In this document: positions 12,500-23,805 of the stretch, in pieces | Layout of the letters: every line of letters starts with the position of its first letter | Numbering within the stretch: the first letter of the stretch is position 1 | Assembly (NCBI GenBank): GCA_026119855.1 | Contig: JAOWBW010000382.1 | Location: forward strand, 1-64,000 | Origin: Campanula takesimana | Lineage: Eukaryota; Streptophyta; Magnoliopsida; Asterales; Campanulaceae | Length of the DNA: 64,000 bases | Reading direction: 5' to 3' | Position numbers and translations under genes: made by a program | The notes under the pieces: model-generated | Database searches by the model: none | The model's input: the letters and a program-made list of their open reading frames with translations, nothing else | Told to the model about the DNA's origin: nothing

Positions 12500-12507
12500 A
12501 GTCTTAA

Positions 12508-12525
12508 AACCGGGCTCTGGTGCCA
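12508..12525 (-). other. Primer-binding site of copia copy 1
   Basis: The minus strand reads TTGGCACCAGAGCCC next to the 5' LTR, a variant of the initiator-tRNA-Met site TGGTATCAGAGC used by most plant copia elements. Confidence 0.75.
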
Positions 12526-12777
12526 AGTTAAAACCGGGTATAGGGAAGAAATATGGAGGAAAATAAAATCAGTTTATTTCCTTGAATTTGCCGAGTACAT
12601 ACATACATTATATACAAAGACTTTTCCTTGGAGACTAAGTCAAATCCCTACAAAATAGCTAGTAAAATATATCCTACCTATTTACATCTTTATCAAATAG
12701 GTAACCTAACTAATTAAGGATCACACAAAAAGAAAGAGATATGCCGAGATCTTGAGAATCTCGGTTATCTCTTAACA
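12526..12777 (-). repeat. 5' LTR of copia copy 1
   Basis: Nearly identical to the left LTR and followed by the TSD TTTAA. Confidence 0.92.
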
Positions 12778-12794
12778 TTTAATCATTTTATTTC

Positions 12795-13263
12795 AAAAAA
12801 GACACTTTTAAAAATAGAAAATTTATATGTCTGATTTATATTAGCCACATTGGTTAACACAAATGAAAATTGATAAAAAATAATAATAGAAAATTGATAT
12901 CCCATCCCTCCTTTTTTTTACGATAAATCATTAAATAATTCACTAATAACTTTTTTTTAAATTTTATAATAATAATTAGATTGACACTTATGTTTGGTGA
13001 AAGTTCATTTGTATTAATCAATGTGACCAATATAAATGAGACTGAGAGTAATACTTTTTTATCTATGGGACCCATTTTCTCATTTATAATAACATTTTAC
13101 TCACTATTTTTTACTCGATTCTCTTTTATCTCACTTTTTACTCGTAAAACCTCATACTCTAACATTTTTCCTTGATTCTCATGTACTAAGTATATAATTA
13201 GAGTAGGCAATCTTTCTCTTTTCATGAGTTCATAATGGACATAGTTATAGTACTTAAAAGATA
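12795..13263. other. AT-rich intergenic DNA
   Basis: No gene was recognised. A poorly bounded inverted pair of words near 12975-13020 suggests an old MITE. Confidence 0.3.
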
Positions 13264-13440
13264 TTCCCCCGTCCCAAAATATCTTCACATTTAACTATTC
13301 AAACTTTTTAAGGATATGAACACTTGATTCACTAGTCATATTTTGTTAGGGCACTTCTAAGCCTAGGTTGTAGAAATGTGAAGAATTTTTTGGGACAATA
13401 AAAAATGTCAAATGAGAAAATCATTTTGGTACGGAGGGAG
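13264..13440. mobile_element. Stowaway-like MITE (about 175-bp subfamily)
   Basis: TTCCCCCGTCCCAAAATATC faces CATTTTGGTACGGAGGGAG with TA flanks. It shares AAACTTTTTAAGGATATGAA with the copies at 23031 and 37691. Confidence 0.8.
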
Positions 13441-13485
13441 TATATTAATGAGTTTTAATCTTTTGCAGTTTAAGGTTAGTAAATA

Positions 13486-13769
13486 CTCCCTCCGTCCCAT
13501 AATTATATGGACAAAATAGGTTTTGCAAGGAAATTAATGAATGAATATTAGTGAGTAGTTGTTGTGACTTGTGAGTGTGAAAAGTGAAGTAGCAAAGAGA
13601 AAGTGGGGTAGAAAATAGTAGGTTAACTGGTGTTGTGAGTATAAAAGTAAGGTAAGAGAGAGAATGAGTGGGATGAATAGTAAAGATTTTTTGTCATTTT
13701 AAAAAAGTGTAACTTATCAATGGACGCCCAAAATAGAAATTTGTCCACATAGTACGAGACGGAGGGGAG
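13486..13769. mobile_element. Stowaway-like MITE
   Basis: CTCCCTCCGTCCCATAATTA and GAGACGGAGGGGAG ends, with TA flanks and an interior AGAGAGAATGAGTGGGA word. Confidence 0.85.
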
Positions 13770-14052
13770 TACATAAGTAATATTTATTTTGGGATGTATA
13801 AATTATAGTGGAAAAAAGGAAGATTAACTTGTGCAATTTCAAACATCAAGCTAAGAGAAAATAAGATAAAAATGAGATCACAAATGTCACTAGATCAACT
13901 AGTATAATATAGTGGGTGGTAGAATAATAGTAGTAGCTAGGTTAGGCCATGTAAAATCATTTGCTCCAACAAATAAAGAGGGATAATCCTTGTAAAATCA
14001 AAATCATGGATCCAATAATCATGAGCCCAAAATTCAATTACCCAAATTATCA

Positions 14053-14315
14053 CTCCCTCTCTCTGGTCCAAAATAACTGTCGTTTTTGACATTTGCACAA
14101 TTCTTAAGAAATGCAATTATTATCATGACTTAATAATAAAAGTTTCAACTTTACTCCTATTAAGTGTGCAACTTTCTTACATTAATGTCTCACACACCAA
14201 GACAATTAATAAAAGAGAACAAGTTTCAATACAAAGAACATTTAGCTCAAAAGTGACAATTATTTTGGACCAAAATTTTGGTCTAAAAGTGACAGTTATT
14301 TTGGATCGGAGGGAG
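14053..14315. mobile_element. Stowaway-like MITE upstream of the NAC gene
   Basis: CTCCCTCTCTCTGGTCCAAA and TTTGGATCGGAGGGAG are the ends, with matching subterminal ATAACTGTCGTTTTTGA. It lies about 0.7 kb upstream of the putative NAC TATA box. Confidence 0.75.
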
Positions 14316-14736
14316 TATATATTTTATTTTCAAATTTGAAGAAGAGACAAAAAGGATGTTCATTGGTAACCCTAATAAATGCCTATTAAATACGTTTGTC
14401 AATTAAATAAAATATCTTTGTCTATATGGAATTGAAGTATCAAATCTGGTCCCAATTTCATTACAGTAATGAAGAAGAAATGGTTGGGGTGGGGACTCCA
14501 TTGTTGGGCCCACTGAAAACCTCCATTTTCTAGAGAGAGAGAGAGAGTAGGGGACTTCGGGGAGACTGTTCTATTACGTCACCAGAGAGGAAAGCCCTAA
14601 TCTATTCTAGTATACAGAGAGAGAGAGAGAGGAAAGCTGGTACAGTAAACCATCTTCTTTTTTGGAGGTCTTCTTAGAGGTTCTTAAGCAAAGGTGTGAT
14701 TATTCCTTTTACTTTCTCTCTCTTATCCAGGTTATA

Positions 14737-14800
<64 letters not shown>
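14737..14800. repeat. (TC)n(TA)n microsatellite in the NAC promoter
   Basis: A CT run followed by an AT run, about 200 bp upstream of the TATA box. CT-rich tracts are common in plant core promoters. Confidence 0.8.
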
Positions 14801-14803
<3 letters not shown>

Positions 14804-15003
14804 CTGTAGCCAAATTTGCGCCACCTTTTTTCGCGCCAAAAATCTTACCCTCCAATTTAGCTCACTCTGATAGTGAGTGAGAGAGAGAGAGAGAGTGAAA
14901 TGAAAGGGTTATGATGAACTACCTACAACTACACAGCCCCTCCTTACATAACATTTCATCATTAGGGTTTCTCTCTCTCTCCTCTCATTTTCTCTTAGCA
15001 CTC

Positions 15004-15012
15004 TATATATAA
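15004..15012 (+). promoter_or_regulatory. Putative TATA box of the VND-type NAC gene
   Basis: TATATATAA lies about 30 bp upstream of a CT-rich stretch that would be the leader. This is inferred from position, with no other promoter evidence. Confidence 0.45.
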
Positions 15013-15034
15013 CCATATCTGCAGTTCTTTCTTC

Positions 15035-15185
15035 CATTCGATCGATCCCCTCCTCTTTTTTCCTCGGGATCTGATCTGACTTTTCATTCGATCGACAGTT
15101 GTTCAAGTCCCGACGAGTGACTAGCTAGCTACAAAGATTGGAGCTTTTAACTCATTAGGGTTCACTTCCAAATTTCTTCAGATCG
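15035..15185 (+). other. Putative 5'UTR exon of the NAC gene
   Basis: The stretch ends CTTCAGATCG followed by GTGAGC, a good donor. The acceptor TTTGCAG is at 17859-17865, leaving 24 nt of leader before the ATG. The implied leader intron is 15186-17865 (about 2.7 kb) and holds three MITEs and a crossed inverted repeat. The transcription start is only approximate. Confidence 0.5.
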
Positions 15186-15293
15186 GTGAGCTAGCTGTTG
15201 ATCTTCCCTTATACTGCATATGGGATACAATTGTGTGTGTGTGATTGTGTTTTTCGATTTTCCTTTGATGTGGTACTTTTTTCATGCGATCAA

Positions 15294-15452
15294 GTTCAAT
15301 GGAGATCTTAGATCTGTATTCTAATTTACTTCAATAGACCAAAAAATAATACGTATTTTGAATACAGATCTAAGATCTCCATTGAACTAGATCCTTCATT
15401 ACTTCTCCATCAAGATGACCTAACTGGAGTTTTACTTTTTGGTCTATTGAAG
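15294..15452. repeat. Crossed inverted repeats in the NAC leader intron
   Basis: Arm A (15294-15321, 28 nt) is perfectly complementary to 15360-15387. Arm B (15329-15349, 21 nt) is complementary to 15432-15452 with one mismatch. The order A, B, A', B' means the two stems interlock and cannot be a simple nested hairpin. Confidence 0.85.
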
Positions 15453-15768
15453 ATAATTAGGGGTTATATATTGCCTTTGAGTGTGTTATATATAGCAACA
15501 TCATACCATGTCTCATTAAAAGAAATTATTACTACATCTCATGATAGTCATTACAGCATGCTTAATTCCTGATCTCACACTGCTAAATTATTTTATTTTA
15601 TTTTATTTTCAGCAATATTGTATCATTTAAACTCACCATAAACTGATAAAGTCTGAGGTTCTATCTCAAAACCAATTGCCTATGAGAAGAGTGGTCCTGA
15701 ATCTTTAATTGTCAAGGCTTGGCTAAATTCCTGATGTGAGATAATTCCCCAACATGAACACTCTTATA

Positions 15769-16005
15769 CTACCTCCGTGTCCACCTTTTTTGCATGTTAG
15801 CACGAAGGAACTTTGAGCTATAATTTTATGTTGATTTAATTATCATAACGAAAATATAAAGCTGGTTTCTTAGACACCATTATATACTATCAATAACAAT
15901 TTTAAAATTTTCATTAAGGTAATTAAATCAACCTAAAGTTATGGCTCAAAGTTCTTTCGTGCTAATATGCAAAAAAGGTGGACACTTACTCTGGGACAGA
16001 GGGAG
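15769..16005. mobile_element. Stowaway-like MITE in the NAC leader intron
   Basis: CTACCTCCGTGTCCACCTTT faces GTGGACACTTACTCTGGGAC-AGAGGGAG. Subterminal words GCACGAAGGAACTTTGAGC and its inverted copy match well. TA flanks. Confidence 0.8.
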
Positions 16006-16303
16006 TATTTGTTTATACAAACATTCACATGATTATGTATATTTATTTTTCTATTTTGTGGGACACATATTAATAGTATTTTGCTTGAGAATTTATGTGA
16101 ATAATAACTGGAGAGGAGAACAAGCCCAGTATATATTAGTGTGTGTACTGTCTACTTTCTTCTCTTCTCATTAATTCATTTTTAGTGTCATATACTGATC
16201 ATGGTTATCTCCAGAATCTGGCTACATTGTCTAATGATCTTAGCTGTAATTTTCTGTACAAATTCGAGATTATGCGAATTGAAACGTGAAATCATATATA
16301 ATA

Positions 16304-16554
16304 CTCCGTTTGTCCCAAGAAAGTTAGTCCCTTTTTTTCGCTGTTTTTACGTATGAACTTTGAGCAATAATTTAGGCTAGTTTTACTTATCCTAATGAAA
16401 ATTTATAACTTGTTATTGATACATCATCATAAATACTATCAATACCAATTTTTCGATTCTCATCAAGATAATTAAAAGTAGCCTAAATGATTGCTCAAAG
16501 TTCATTCGTCACAACAACCGAAAAAAAGGGACTAAAATTCCGGGACAGATGGAG
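16304..16554. mobile_element. Stowaway-like MITE in the NAC leader intron
   Basis: CTCCGTTTGTCCCAAGAAAG and CCGGGACAGATGGAG ends, with TA flanks. The interior resembles the copy at 15769 (AACTTTGAGCAATAATTTAG). Confidence 0.75.
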
Positions 16555-16978
16555 TACTACTACTGGTTGCACCACCTATTTTAATTTCTTTTAGGCTTAC
16601 TCTTTTCTGGTGTTTAATTTCTTAGATTTTTACCCATCACGAAGACCAAACATAGTACCTCACTGGGAAAGTTCACATGGCCCCCCATTGTTGAATTATG
16701 TCGTTCCTTTAAGCATAAGCGATGAGTTTGGCCTTTTTGGCCTACTGCATGCATGCCTGTGATCATTTTCAATGGCTGAAAAAAGTTTTCATGATTAATT
16801 TTATCTACTTACCTGGTTTACCACTATATATAACCAGTACATTAATTCTGCCTTAATCTGCATATGATCTTTCTTATGTTGAAGAATTTCTCCCACGTCG
16901 GGAATTAACAAGCCTCACCTATATAAAAGATCGTGAGCTATTCGTCTCCTTGACAATTGGTATTGTGAATTGTATATA

Positions 16979-17231
16979 TTCTGTTCGTTCCTAAATGAAT
17001 GTCCATATTTCATTTTAAGAGACATTCTAAAAATCTTTATTTTTTTATACAATTTAGTCGCAAAGATTCATATGTATTCTTGTAATCCTCTTTCCAAACA
17101 TTTAGTTTTGCAAATGTAAAGAGACAAGTGAAAAACATTTAATGACAGTTTTTTTTTTTTTTTTCGAAAACACACATTTATTTTAGGACAAAAATGTTTT
17201 AAAAATGGACATTCATTAAGGATAAAAGGAG
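16979..17231. mobile_element. Decayed Stowaway-like MITE in the NAC leader intron
   Basis: TTCGTTCCTAAATGAATGTC and ATTCATTAAGGATAAAAGGAG are inverted. It belongs to the AATGAATGTCC subfamily. Confidence 0.65.
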
Positions 17232-17889
17232 TATCATGTAAGTTACAAAGTGTACATTAGTCAAAAGATGTGAAATTCTGTCCTAACATTTTTCTGCACA
17301 AGTATATACATATTGATCCAGAGAAATTGTGATCAATATTTGTCCGCGATCGAGGACTATATGTATACACATATGGAGCTATCTGAACTTTGATCTTTTT
17401 GATACATTTTCCCGTCTTTTCTTTTCCAAGATTCAACACTGACCAAACTTTATACGTTGCTTCTGAGTTCTGATGTAGTCGCCTTATAATGTGGAGATCA
17501 TCCAGATAGAAGCTTATTAATTGATTTACCACATCTTTTAATTGTTATGGTTAATATACATAGAGGGTGTGCATCCAATCCTCATAAACGTATTCAAACC
17601 TTGGCTTACAAGAAGAAAATGCCAATTTCCCTCGTGTCAAAAACATTGTTAGATAGCGATTAACAAATATCTGCAAGCAAAAAAGTATGAAAAATTATGT
17701 TACATGTTTGTCTTGTGGAAAAATTTACCTAATCTTCTTTCATATAATCTCGATCTCACAGTTAAATGAATAGTCACTCACTAAATGGCATTTTATCGTA
17801 CGTGTTTTACAGATGATTATCTTGTAAATTTGGATGCTTACTGAAAATGCCAAATTCATTTGCAGGTCTCAGTTTCTTCAAGGAGGAAT

Positions 17890-19260
17890 ATGAATACTTT
17901 TTCCCATGTTCCCCCTGGTTTTCGCTTCCATCCAACTGATGAAGAACTTGTTGATTACTACCTCAGGAAAAAGATTAACTCTAGAAGGATCGACTTAGAT
18001 GTCATTAAAGATGTTGATCTCTACAAAATCGAGCCATGGGATCTTATTGGTACATTACTTCATCATATGCATAAATTGATCCGTACCACTCTTTATTTCT
18101 TGCGCAATAAATATATATGTGTACATAAAGTTATAGGCTTCAATTGTTTTATTAAGGGTTGGAAATTAATTCTCCCTCCGTCCCAAAATGAATGACCAAA
18201 ATGCATATTTACGTGTTTCCATGCTAAGTAAATTTGACATTTGGATTGATCAGAGCTATGCAGATTAGGAACAGAAGACCAAAATGAATGGTATTTTTTC
18301 AGCCATAAGGACAAGAAGTATCCAACTGGGACTCGCACAAATAGAGCAACAACAGCAGGATTCTGGAAAGCAACAGGAAGAGACAAGGCCATTTACTCCA
18401 AGCATGACTTGGTTGGAATGAGGAAGACTTTAGTCTTTTATAAAGGCCGCGCCCCTAATGGTCAAAAATCAGACTGGATTATGCATGAGTATCGCCTTGA
18501 AACCGATGAAAATGCAACAACTCAGGCAAGTCTATATAAACTTAATTAATCCCCAAAACCCTAAAGAAATATCAAAACATAAAGTTTGATATCGGTTTGG
18601 CTCATTTTCAAGCAGGAAGAAGGGTGGGTCGTATGTCGAGTGTTCAAGAAAAGAATAGCAACAATGAGGAAATTAAACGAACACGAATCACCAATTTGGT
18701 ACGATGATCATAACCAAGTAGTCTCATTCATGCCAGAAATGGACTCAACCCCAATCCAAAACTCTCACTCTTACACTAACTTGGCTAATTACCATCATTA
18801 CCCTTACGGCGCCAACTCTTTCAAGAAAGAGGTAGATCATGATCATTTCCACCATAACTATCAAATAATCCCTTCCGACCCTTTCCTTCATCTCCCACTT
18901 TTAGAAAGCCCCAAAATGCCCCCCTCAACTTGTAACACTTCCATGCCTATATATGGTCTTAACATAAACCATGGAACTGCTACTTTTCAATCCTCCTCAA
19001 TCACACAAGATCAGCAAAACTTTAACGAGCAGGCTGTGGATCAAGTTACAGATTGGCGAGTACTTGATAAATTTGTCGCCTCGCAACTTAGCCAAGGAGA
19101 TAATGCTGACATGTCCAAGGAAAATCACGACTACTCTAATGGTGAAAACTTGTTTCATGGGGATGATCATCAACAGTCAAATTTGCTTAGCCAAGGAGAC
19201 TTATCCAAGGAAGATGCCTCTACTTCTATCTCAAGTTGCCAAATCAATATGTGGAAGTGA
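17890..19260 (+). CDS. VND-type NAC transcription factor
   Basis: Three exons are predicted: 17890-18049, 18254-18525 and 18616-19260. They total 1,077 nt and give 358 residues. The NAC domain fills the first half: VPPGFRFHPTDEELVDYYLR, then KIEPWD, NEWYFFSHKDKKYPTGTRTN, FWKATGRDK, GMRKTLVFYKGRAPNGQKSD and EEGWVVCRVFKK. The C-terminus has VTDWRVLDKFVASQLSQ, a motif I know from VND1-6 proteins, and ends SSCQINMWK. VND factors bind promoters of secondary-wall and cell-death genes and switch on xylem vessel differentiation in the nucleus. The start ATG at 17890 is chosen because an acceptor ends at 17865 and the sequence matches VND starts. Intron 1 has a Stowaway end at 18172. Intron 2 (18526-18615) needs a GC donor. 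The exact VND number cannot be fixed. Confidence 0.93.
18172..18198. mobile_element. Stowaway MITE end fragment in NAC intron 1
   Basis: CTCCCTCCGTCCCAAAATGA is present but no opposite end is found before exon 2, so only one terminus survives. It lies 56 bp upstream of the acceptor. Confidence 0.6.
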
Positions 19261-19262
19261 AA

Positions 19263-19369
19263 TGAACGGAAATATGGCGTATAAAAATACTGATTCTTGT
19301 ACATTATAAGACTAAAACTATATGTATAATCTGACTCATGTACCTATATATGGATATATATGGATATGT

Positions 19370-19404
<35 letters not shown>

Positions 19405-19658
19405 TATATATATACCTCTACTGTGTTAATTAAGTTAATAAATATGGCTAACTATGTATTGTAGGTGACAATGTATCTGAGTGGTGGCTGATGTATCTCT
19501 TTATATGAGACTTGAGATTGCAGCCAAGATTTGTATTATGTGTAAATGGGCTTTTATTATGTTGCCTATATATAATCTAACAGCCACAGGAGCTGTTTGT
19601 GTTATCAGAAACTTTGTTGTTCTATTATTGGAGATTGAGTTTTTATTTTATTCACATA
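19263..19658. other. NAC 3' flank with ATACAT repeat
   Basis: Probably contains the 3'UTR. A (CATATA)n-type microsatellite is at about 19355-19410. No poly(A) site can be placed with certainty. Confidence 0.4.
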
Positions 19659-19910
19659 CTCCCTCCGTCCCAAAATGTTGTTCCTTATTTTCTTTTTGAT
19701 GTTACTACGAAGGAAATTTGAGAAATAATTTTAGTTTAATTTTGATGATCCTAATGAAAATATTAAACTTGTTATTAATAGTATAAATAATGGTGTATCA
19801 ATAACAAGTTTTATATTTTCATTAGGATACTTAAATTAAACCAAAATTATTACTTTAATTCCTTGGTACTAACCTCAAAAAAGAGGGAACAACATTTGGG
19901 ACGGAGGGGG
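19659..19910. mobile_element. Stowaway-like MITE downstream of the NAC gene
   Basis: CTCCCTCCGTCCCAAAATGT and ACATTTGGGACGGAGGGGG ends with TA flanks. Subterminal TGTTGTTCC is mirrored by GGAACAACA. Confidence 0.88.
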
Positions 19911-20920
19911 TATATTTTTTGTAACCCTACGTTGTCTGCTCTTTTAAAAACTTGTAGATCGTTATAAAATTTCGGCCTTTTTTCTTCTTATGTATCCTAC
20001 ATTTAGTTCAAAAATCCAAAATATTGGGATTTTTATTTGCTTGACAAGAAGATGAGCAAATGAGTTTCATTTTTTTCAGTAGCTAGAAAGAAGCTTCACA
20101 ATCATGACAATGCTGAAGAAAAAAAAATGATGCCAAGGAATTTCACATATTGACATTCATTTAGGGACGGAGGGAATATGATGCATAGTTACTAGTTATA
20201 CCATTGCTTCTGATGTAGTTTATGCTTGTAATTGAAGTTTTGCCACCACATAATGAAAAAGGAATGCTTTCTGACTATGCAAAGCTATCAAGAGAACGTT
20301 ACTTGAAAGGGATAAGTTTATTCTGACTTTGCCACGAGCAAAAGAGATATCGATCTTCTTTGCCTAAATCACTTTTGCTTTTTCTCCTCGAGTAGAATGG
20401 TTACATATATACAAGCTATTAACCAACCGTGTTTAGCTAGGCTGGTCCAAGAGAGCAAGACGAATCAACAATGGACAATGACACTATTTAGGTAGCTTTC
20501 ATGTATCAGTGCTTTGAATTAAATTTAAATCCTGACGGACATATGTGTTGAAATAATCAGTCAGATATATCACTCGCTTCTTTTGACGCTATGCAGTCAG
20601 CTAGCTGTTAGAAACATGATCCGAAGTGAAGGCCAACAATTTTCTTGGAACTTTTGGCATTTTCGTACATTCAGGCATGGCAAGTTGGTTGAAAGTGCGA
20701 CCAAAGTTTGATTTTATAAGAATTGTATCAGATTGTATAGAAGATTTAATGAAGAACATATACTTGTGAAACGCATTATGGTCGCAAAAAAAAGGTTTCA
20801 ATCGCAAACAGAAACAAAAAAATAGCGGCGCACTAAGAATTTGTAGGCTTGTATGGTGGAAGTAGAAGCTACTGCTTATGTAACATATAATTTGAATTCT
20901 GCAACTTATCCTGTAGGGTA
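19911..20920. other. Intergenic, nothing recognised
   Basis: About 1 kb without a supported gene. A lone MITE-like end (ACATTCATTTAGGGACGGAG) is at about 20151-20173. Short reading frames here show no recognisable protein features. Confidence 0.35.
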
Positions 20921-21212
20921 CTACCTACGCCCCTAAATGAATGTCCAAATTTATTTAAGAATATTCTGAAAATATTGTTCACTTTTCAGACAATTTAATG
21001 GCTAAGATGCATAAATATTCTTGTTATCCACTTTTTAAGCACTTAGTTTTGCAAGCATTAAGTGAGTAGTGAAAAGAATTTGGTAAGAGAACATCTAGGG
21101 ACAGAGTTTTTTGTTTAATTTTTTTGTTTTTTTTTTTTAACAAAAAGAACATTAATTTCTGGTAAAAAAGAAGAAGAAAGGAAAACGAATATTCATTTAG
21201 GGATGGATGAAG
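20921..21212. mobile_element. Decayed Stowaway-like MITE
   Basis: CTACCTACGCCCCTAAATGA and TTCATTTAGGGATGGATGAAG are inverted. The interior matches the AATGAATGTCC subfamily. Confidence 0.6.
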
Positions 21213-21608
21213 TTAAACAGCTTTGCCATCTGAGATGTAGCATCCGCATCAAAGGTAAATAATTGAGTTAGGGCTGTTGAGGAAATCAAATACAAGTATA
21301 TACCTACCATAGAATGTGGAAGATGCATGGATCTTTGTCTCGTGTAGATGTTGAAGTTGAGAGAGAGTTAAGCTGTCGGGAGAGTTGAATGAACGAGCGA
21401 ATGCATGGCTAGGTTGTAGCCAAGACCGAGAAGTTGTAAGTTTGATAATGTAGAGATAGAAAGGTTGAAATTAAGGAAATGGATAACAAAATGCCAAGTC
21501 CTTTTTATGCAATGCATGTTGGCCAGAGTCAACCTTTGTTTCAAGAAATGAAGCTTTCCAACACAACCTATATATATACATGTGTGTGTATATATTTATA
21601 TATATATA

Positions 21609-21890
21609 CTCCCTCCGTCCCGGTAGAAGTGAGACTTCTTTCCCTTTTGGTCCGTCCCACTTCAAGTGAGACTGCCCAAAATGGAAATGTTATAATATAT
21701 TTATATTCAAACAACCCCACTATTTAACCCCACCCATTCTCTCTCTTCATTTTCCACCACTCATTTTATTCAACCAACACTATTATTTACCCCACTCATT
21801 CTCTCTTTTCATTTTCTACCACATATATATCACTTTATCTTAAATAGTGTGTCCACTCCTCTAGTCTCACTTCTACCGGGACGGAGGGAG
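21609..21890. mobile_element. Stowaway-like MITE, 282 bp, intact
   Basis: The 25-bp ends (CTCCCTCCGTCCCGGTAGAA and on) are perfectly inverted with TA flanks. The interior is the reverse complement of the GAGAGAATGAGTGGGG subfamily. The good TIRs suggest a recent insertion. Confidence 0.93.
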
Positions 21891-22637
21891 TACTTATTAA
21901 GCGTGAAGGAGAACTCATTGACCCTTGCATGCTTCCCCTCATTCTTTGGAGACAGGGATTGATTAGAAGGATGGAATCCTAGGATAAAAGTTTTGAATAG
22001 AAAGTAGTGTAGATGCTTCTATTTCTTTTCTGACTCAGATTTTGATATGGATGACTTTCAAGTAGGGACTAGGTTGGACTTTCAAGTAGGGTCTAGTGGG
22101 ATTTGAGACTGCTGATTGCAGGTTGTTGACCGGATGCAGCATCCACAATAGGAGCTTTTTAATATTTTGGTAGCTTCTTCTTGCGGATCTTTTGGAAAAA
22201 GATCTTACTACAAAGAGTTACTTTGTGGATTTTTCTCTAATGCTCTTTAACTCTCAATATTAAGAAAAGCCCTCTATTATCAGTGTGGAGAAATAATTAA
22301 GTTCTTCACTATATATTGCATTAATATTGATGTGACATATTGGAGACATAAAAAAGCTCTCAATTTTTTTTTACCATTGCAGATGCTCTAATTTTTAATA
22401 AATCTCGACCATTAATTTCAAAACAGCGAGAAAATGAGGGGGGGTAACAAGGGAGGAGATTATTATGAATATGTTTGCTTAAAGAAGAAGTTAATATGAT
22501 GAAGCCCCCCATCACGCCATTCATTCCATGTGACTTGCTATTATGCACTTTCTCTTTCTTTTTCTTCTAATCCCCACAATCCAACGCCTACACCTTCCCG
22601 CATATGCATATACACACACACACAATATATATATATA
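21891..22637. other. Intergenic, nothing recognised
   Basis: No gene or repeat boundary is supported. A short CA run precedes the next MITE. Confidence 0.35.
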
Positions 22638-22919
22638 CTCCCTCCGTCCCACCACAATCGCTACTAACTTTGTGGGCACAATAGTTAAGAAAAAGAAATA
22701 ATTGTGTGGTGGAAAATGAAGAGAGAGAATGGGTGGGGTAAATAATAGTGTTAGTTGAATAAATTGTGTGGTGGAAAATGAAAAGAGAGAATGAGTGGAG
22801 TTAAATAGTGGGGTTGGTTGAATATAAATATAATAAAACATTTCCTTTTTGGGCAGTAGCGATTGTGGTGGGACGGACCGAAAAGGAAATTAGTAGCGAT
22901 TGTGGTGGGACGGGGGGAG
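22638..22919. mobile_element. Stowaway-like MITE, 282 bp, intact
   Basis: CTCCCTCCGTCCCACCACAA and its complement end the element, flanked by TA. It has the same length and interior as the copy at 21609, in opposite orientation. (CA)n tracts lie on both sides. Confidence 0.93.
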
Positions 22920-23030
22920 TATATATACACACACACACACACAATATACATTCATTTTGTTTACATGCATATGCAGTGTCTGAAATAGGGATTTATTTAA
23001 TTTCAAGGTAAAAAGTGTTTATACAAAATA

Positions 23031-23200
23031 CTCCCTCCTTCTCAAAAAGATATTCGCGTTTCACTATTCAAACTTTTTAAGGATATGAACACTTGCTTCA
23101 CTAGTCATGCTTTGTTTTAAGCCTAAAATGTAGAAATGTAAAGAACTTTTTGGGACAATGAGAAATAGCAAATGAGAAGATCATTTTGGGTCGGAGGGAG
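23031..23200. mobile_element. Stowaway-like MITE (about 170-bp subfamily)
   Basis: CTCCCTCCTTCTCAAAAAGA and CATTTTGGGTCGGAGGGAG ends with TA flanks. Its interior is shared with 13264 and 37691. Confidence 0.85.
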
Positions 23201-23557
23201 TAGGTAGATTGCACTGGGAAAGTAACTCTAGTTCCTTGCATTTACTTGGATCAAAACAGAGCAAATAATGAGAAAAAATAATGTGGGAGAAAAGAGGGAC
23301 AAATAAACGAGTTGAACATCATTCCATTTTTTAGATTCAATATTGAACATAAATAGCGAAATTGATGTATTCCCAATTCATCTACTCAAATTTTGTGCTA
23401 AAACAAGATTCTTCTTTTCTTTGTGCACAACTATCCAAACAATGTAAACCAAGACGAGGGTGAACGAAGAACCCTGAGGGGAATTAAAAAAAAATGTAGC
23501 CTAGAAAATCCTACCGGTATATCCCACAACCAACACAATATCCACGTAAATTGATCC

Positions 23558-23718
23558 TTAAAGCAGCACGAAAATGACAGCAGAGATCAGCAGCATCACA
23601 TGTAGCTTTGAGCGTCCACGCAGATATGATCCTGCCGCAGAAGACACTTTCTGTGGCCTGAAACGTAAACACAATTTCAACCCTTATTTACAAATACACA
23701 CAATCACACACAGAGCGA

Positions 23719-23805
<87 letters not shown>

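Larger units (their letters stand above)
7783..12777 (-). mobile_element. Ty1/copia LTR retrotransposon, copy 1 (4,995 bp)
   Basis: LTRs of 253 and 252 bp bound the element and TTTAA (7778-7782, 12778-12782) is the 5-bp TSD. Read on the minus strand the order is LTR, primer-binding site, gag, protease, integrase, reverse transcriptase, RNase H, polypurine tract, LTR. Integrase before RT is the copia order. The LTRs begin TG and end CT instead of CA. By eye the two LTRs differ at about four bases and one indel, so the insertion is fairly recent, yet every long frame is broken. The short length and LTRs would fit an Ale/Retrofit-type lineage, but that is a guess. A second copy is at 48633-55096. 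Confidence 0.95.
7136..12785. mobile_element. Small MULE-like element interrupted by a copia retrotransposon
   Basis: A perfect 9-bp TSD, TTTTATTTC, lies at 7127-7135 and 12786-12794. The TIRs begin GGATCAAATAATAATTTGG on the left and TGATTAAATAATAATTTGG read inward from the right. Without the copia insertion (7783-12777 plus one TSD) the element is about 650 bp and non-coding. The copia element landed inside the right TIR, 8 bp from the MULE end, so it is younger than the MULE. Confidence 0.8.

Noticed and set aside
22521..23011. Several ORFs overlapping a MITE
   Set aside because: They run through a 282-bp Stowaway and CA repeats; none has a recognisable domain.
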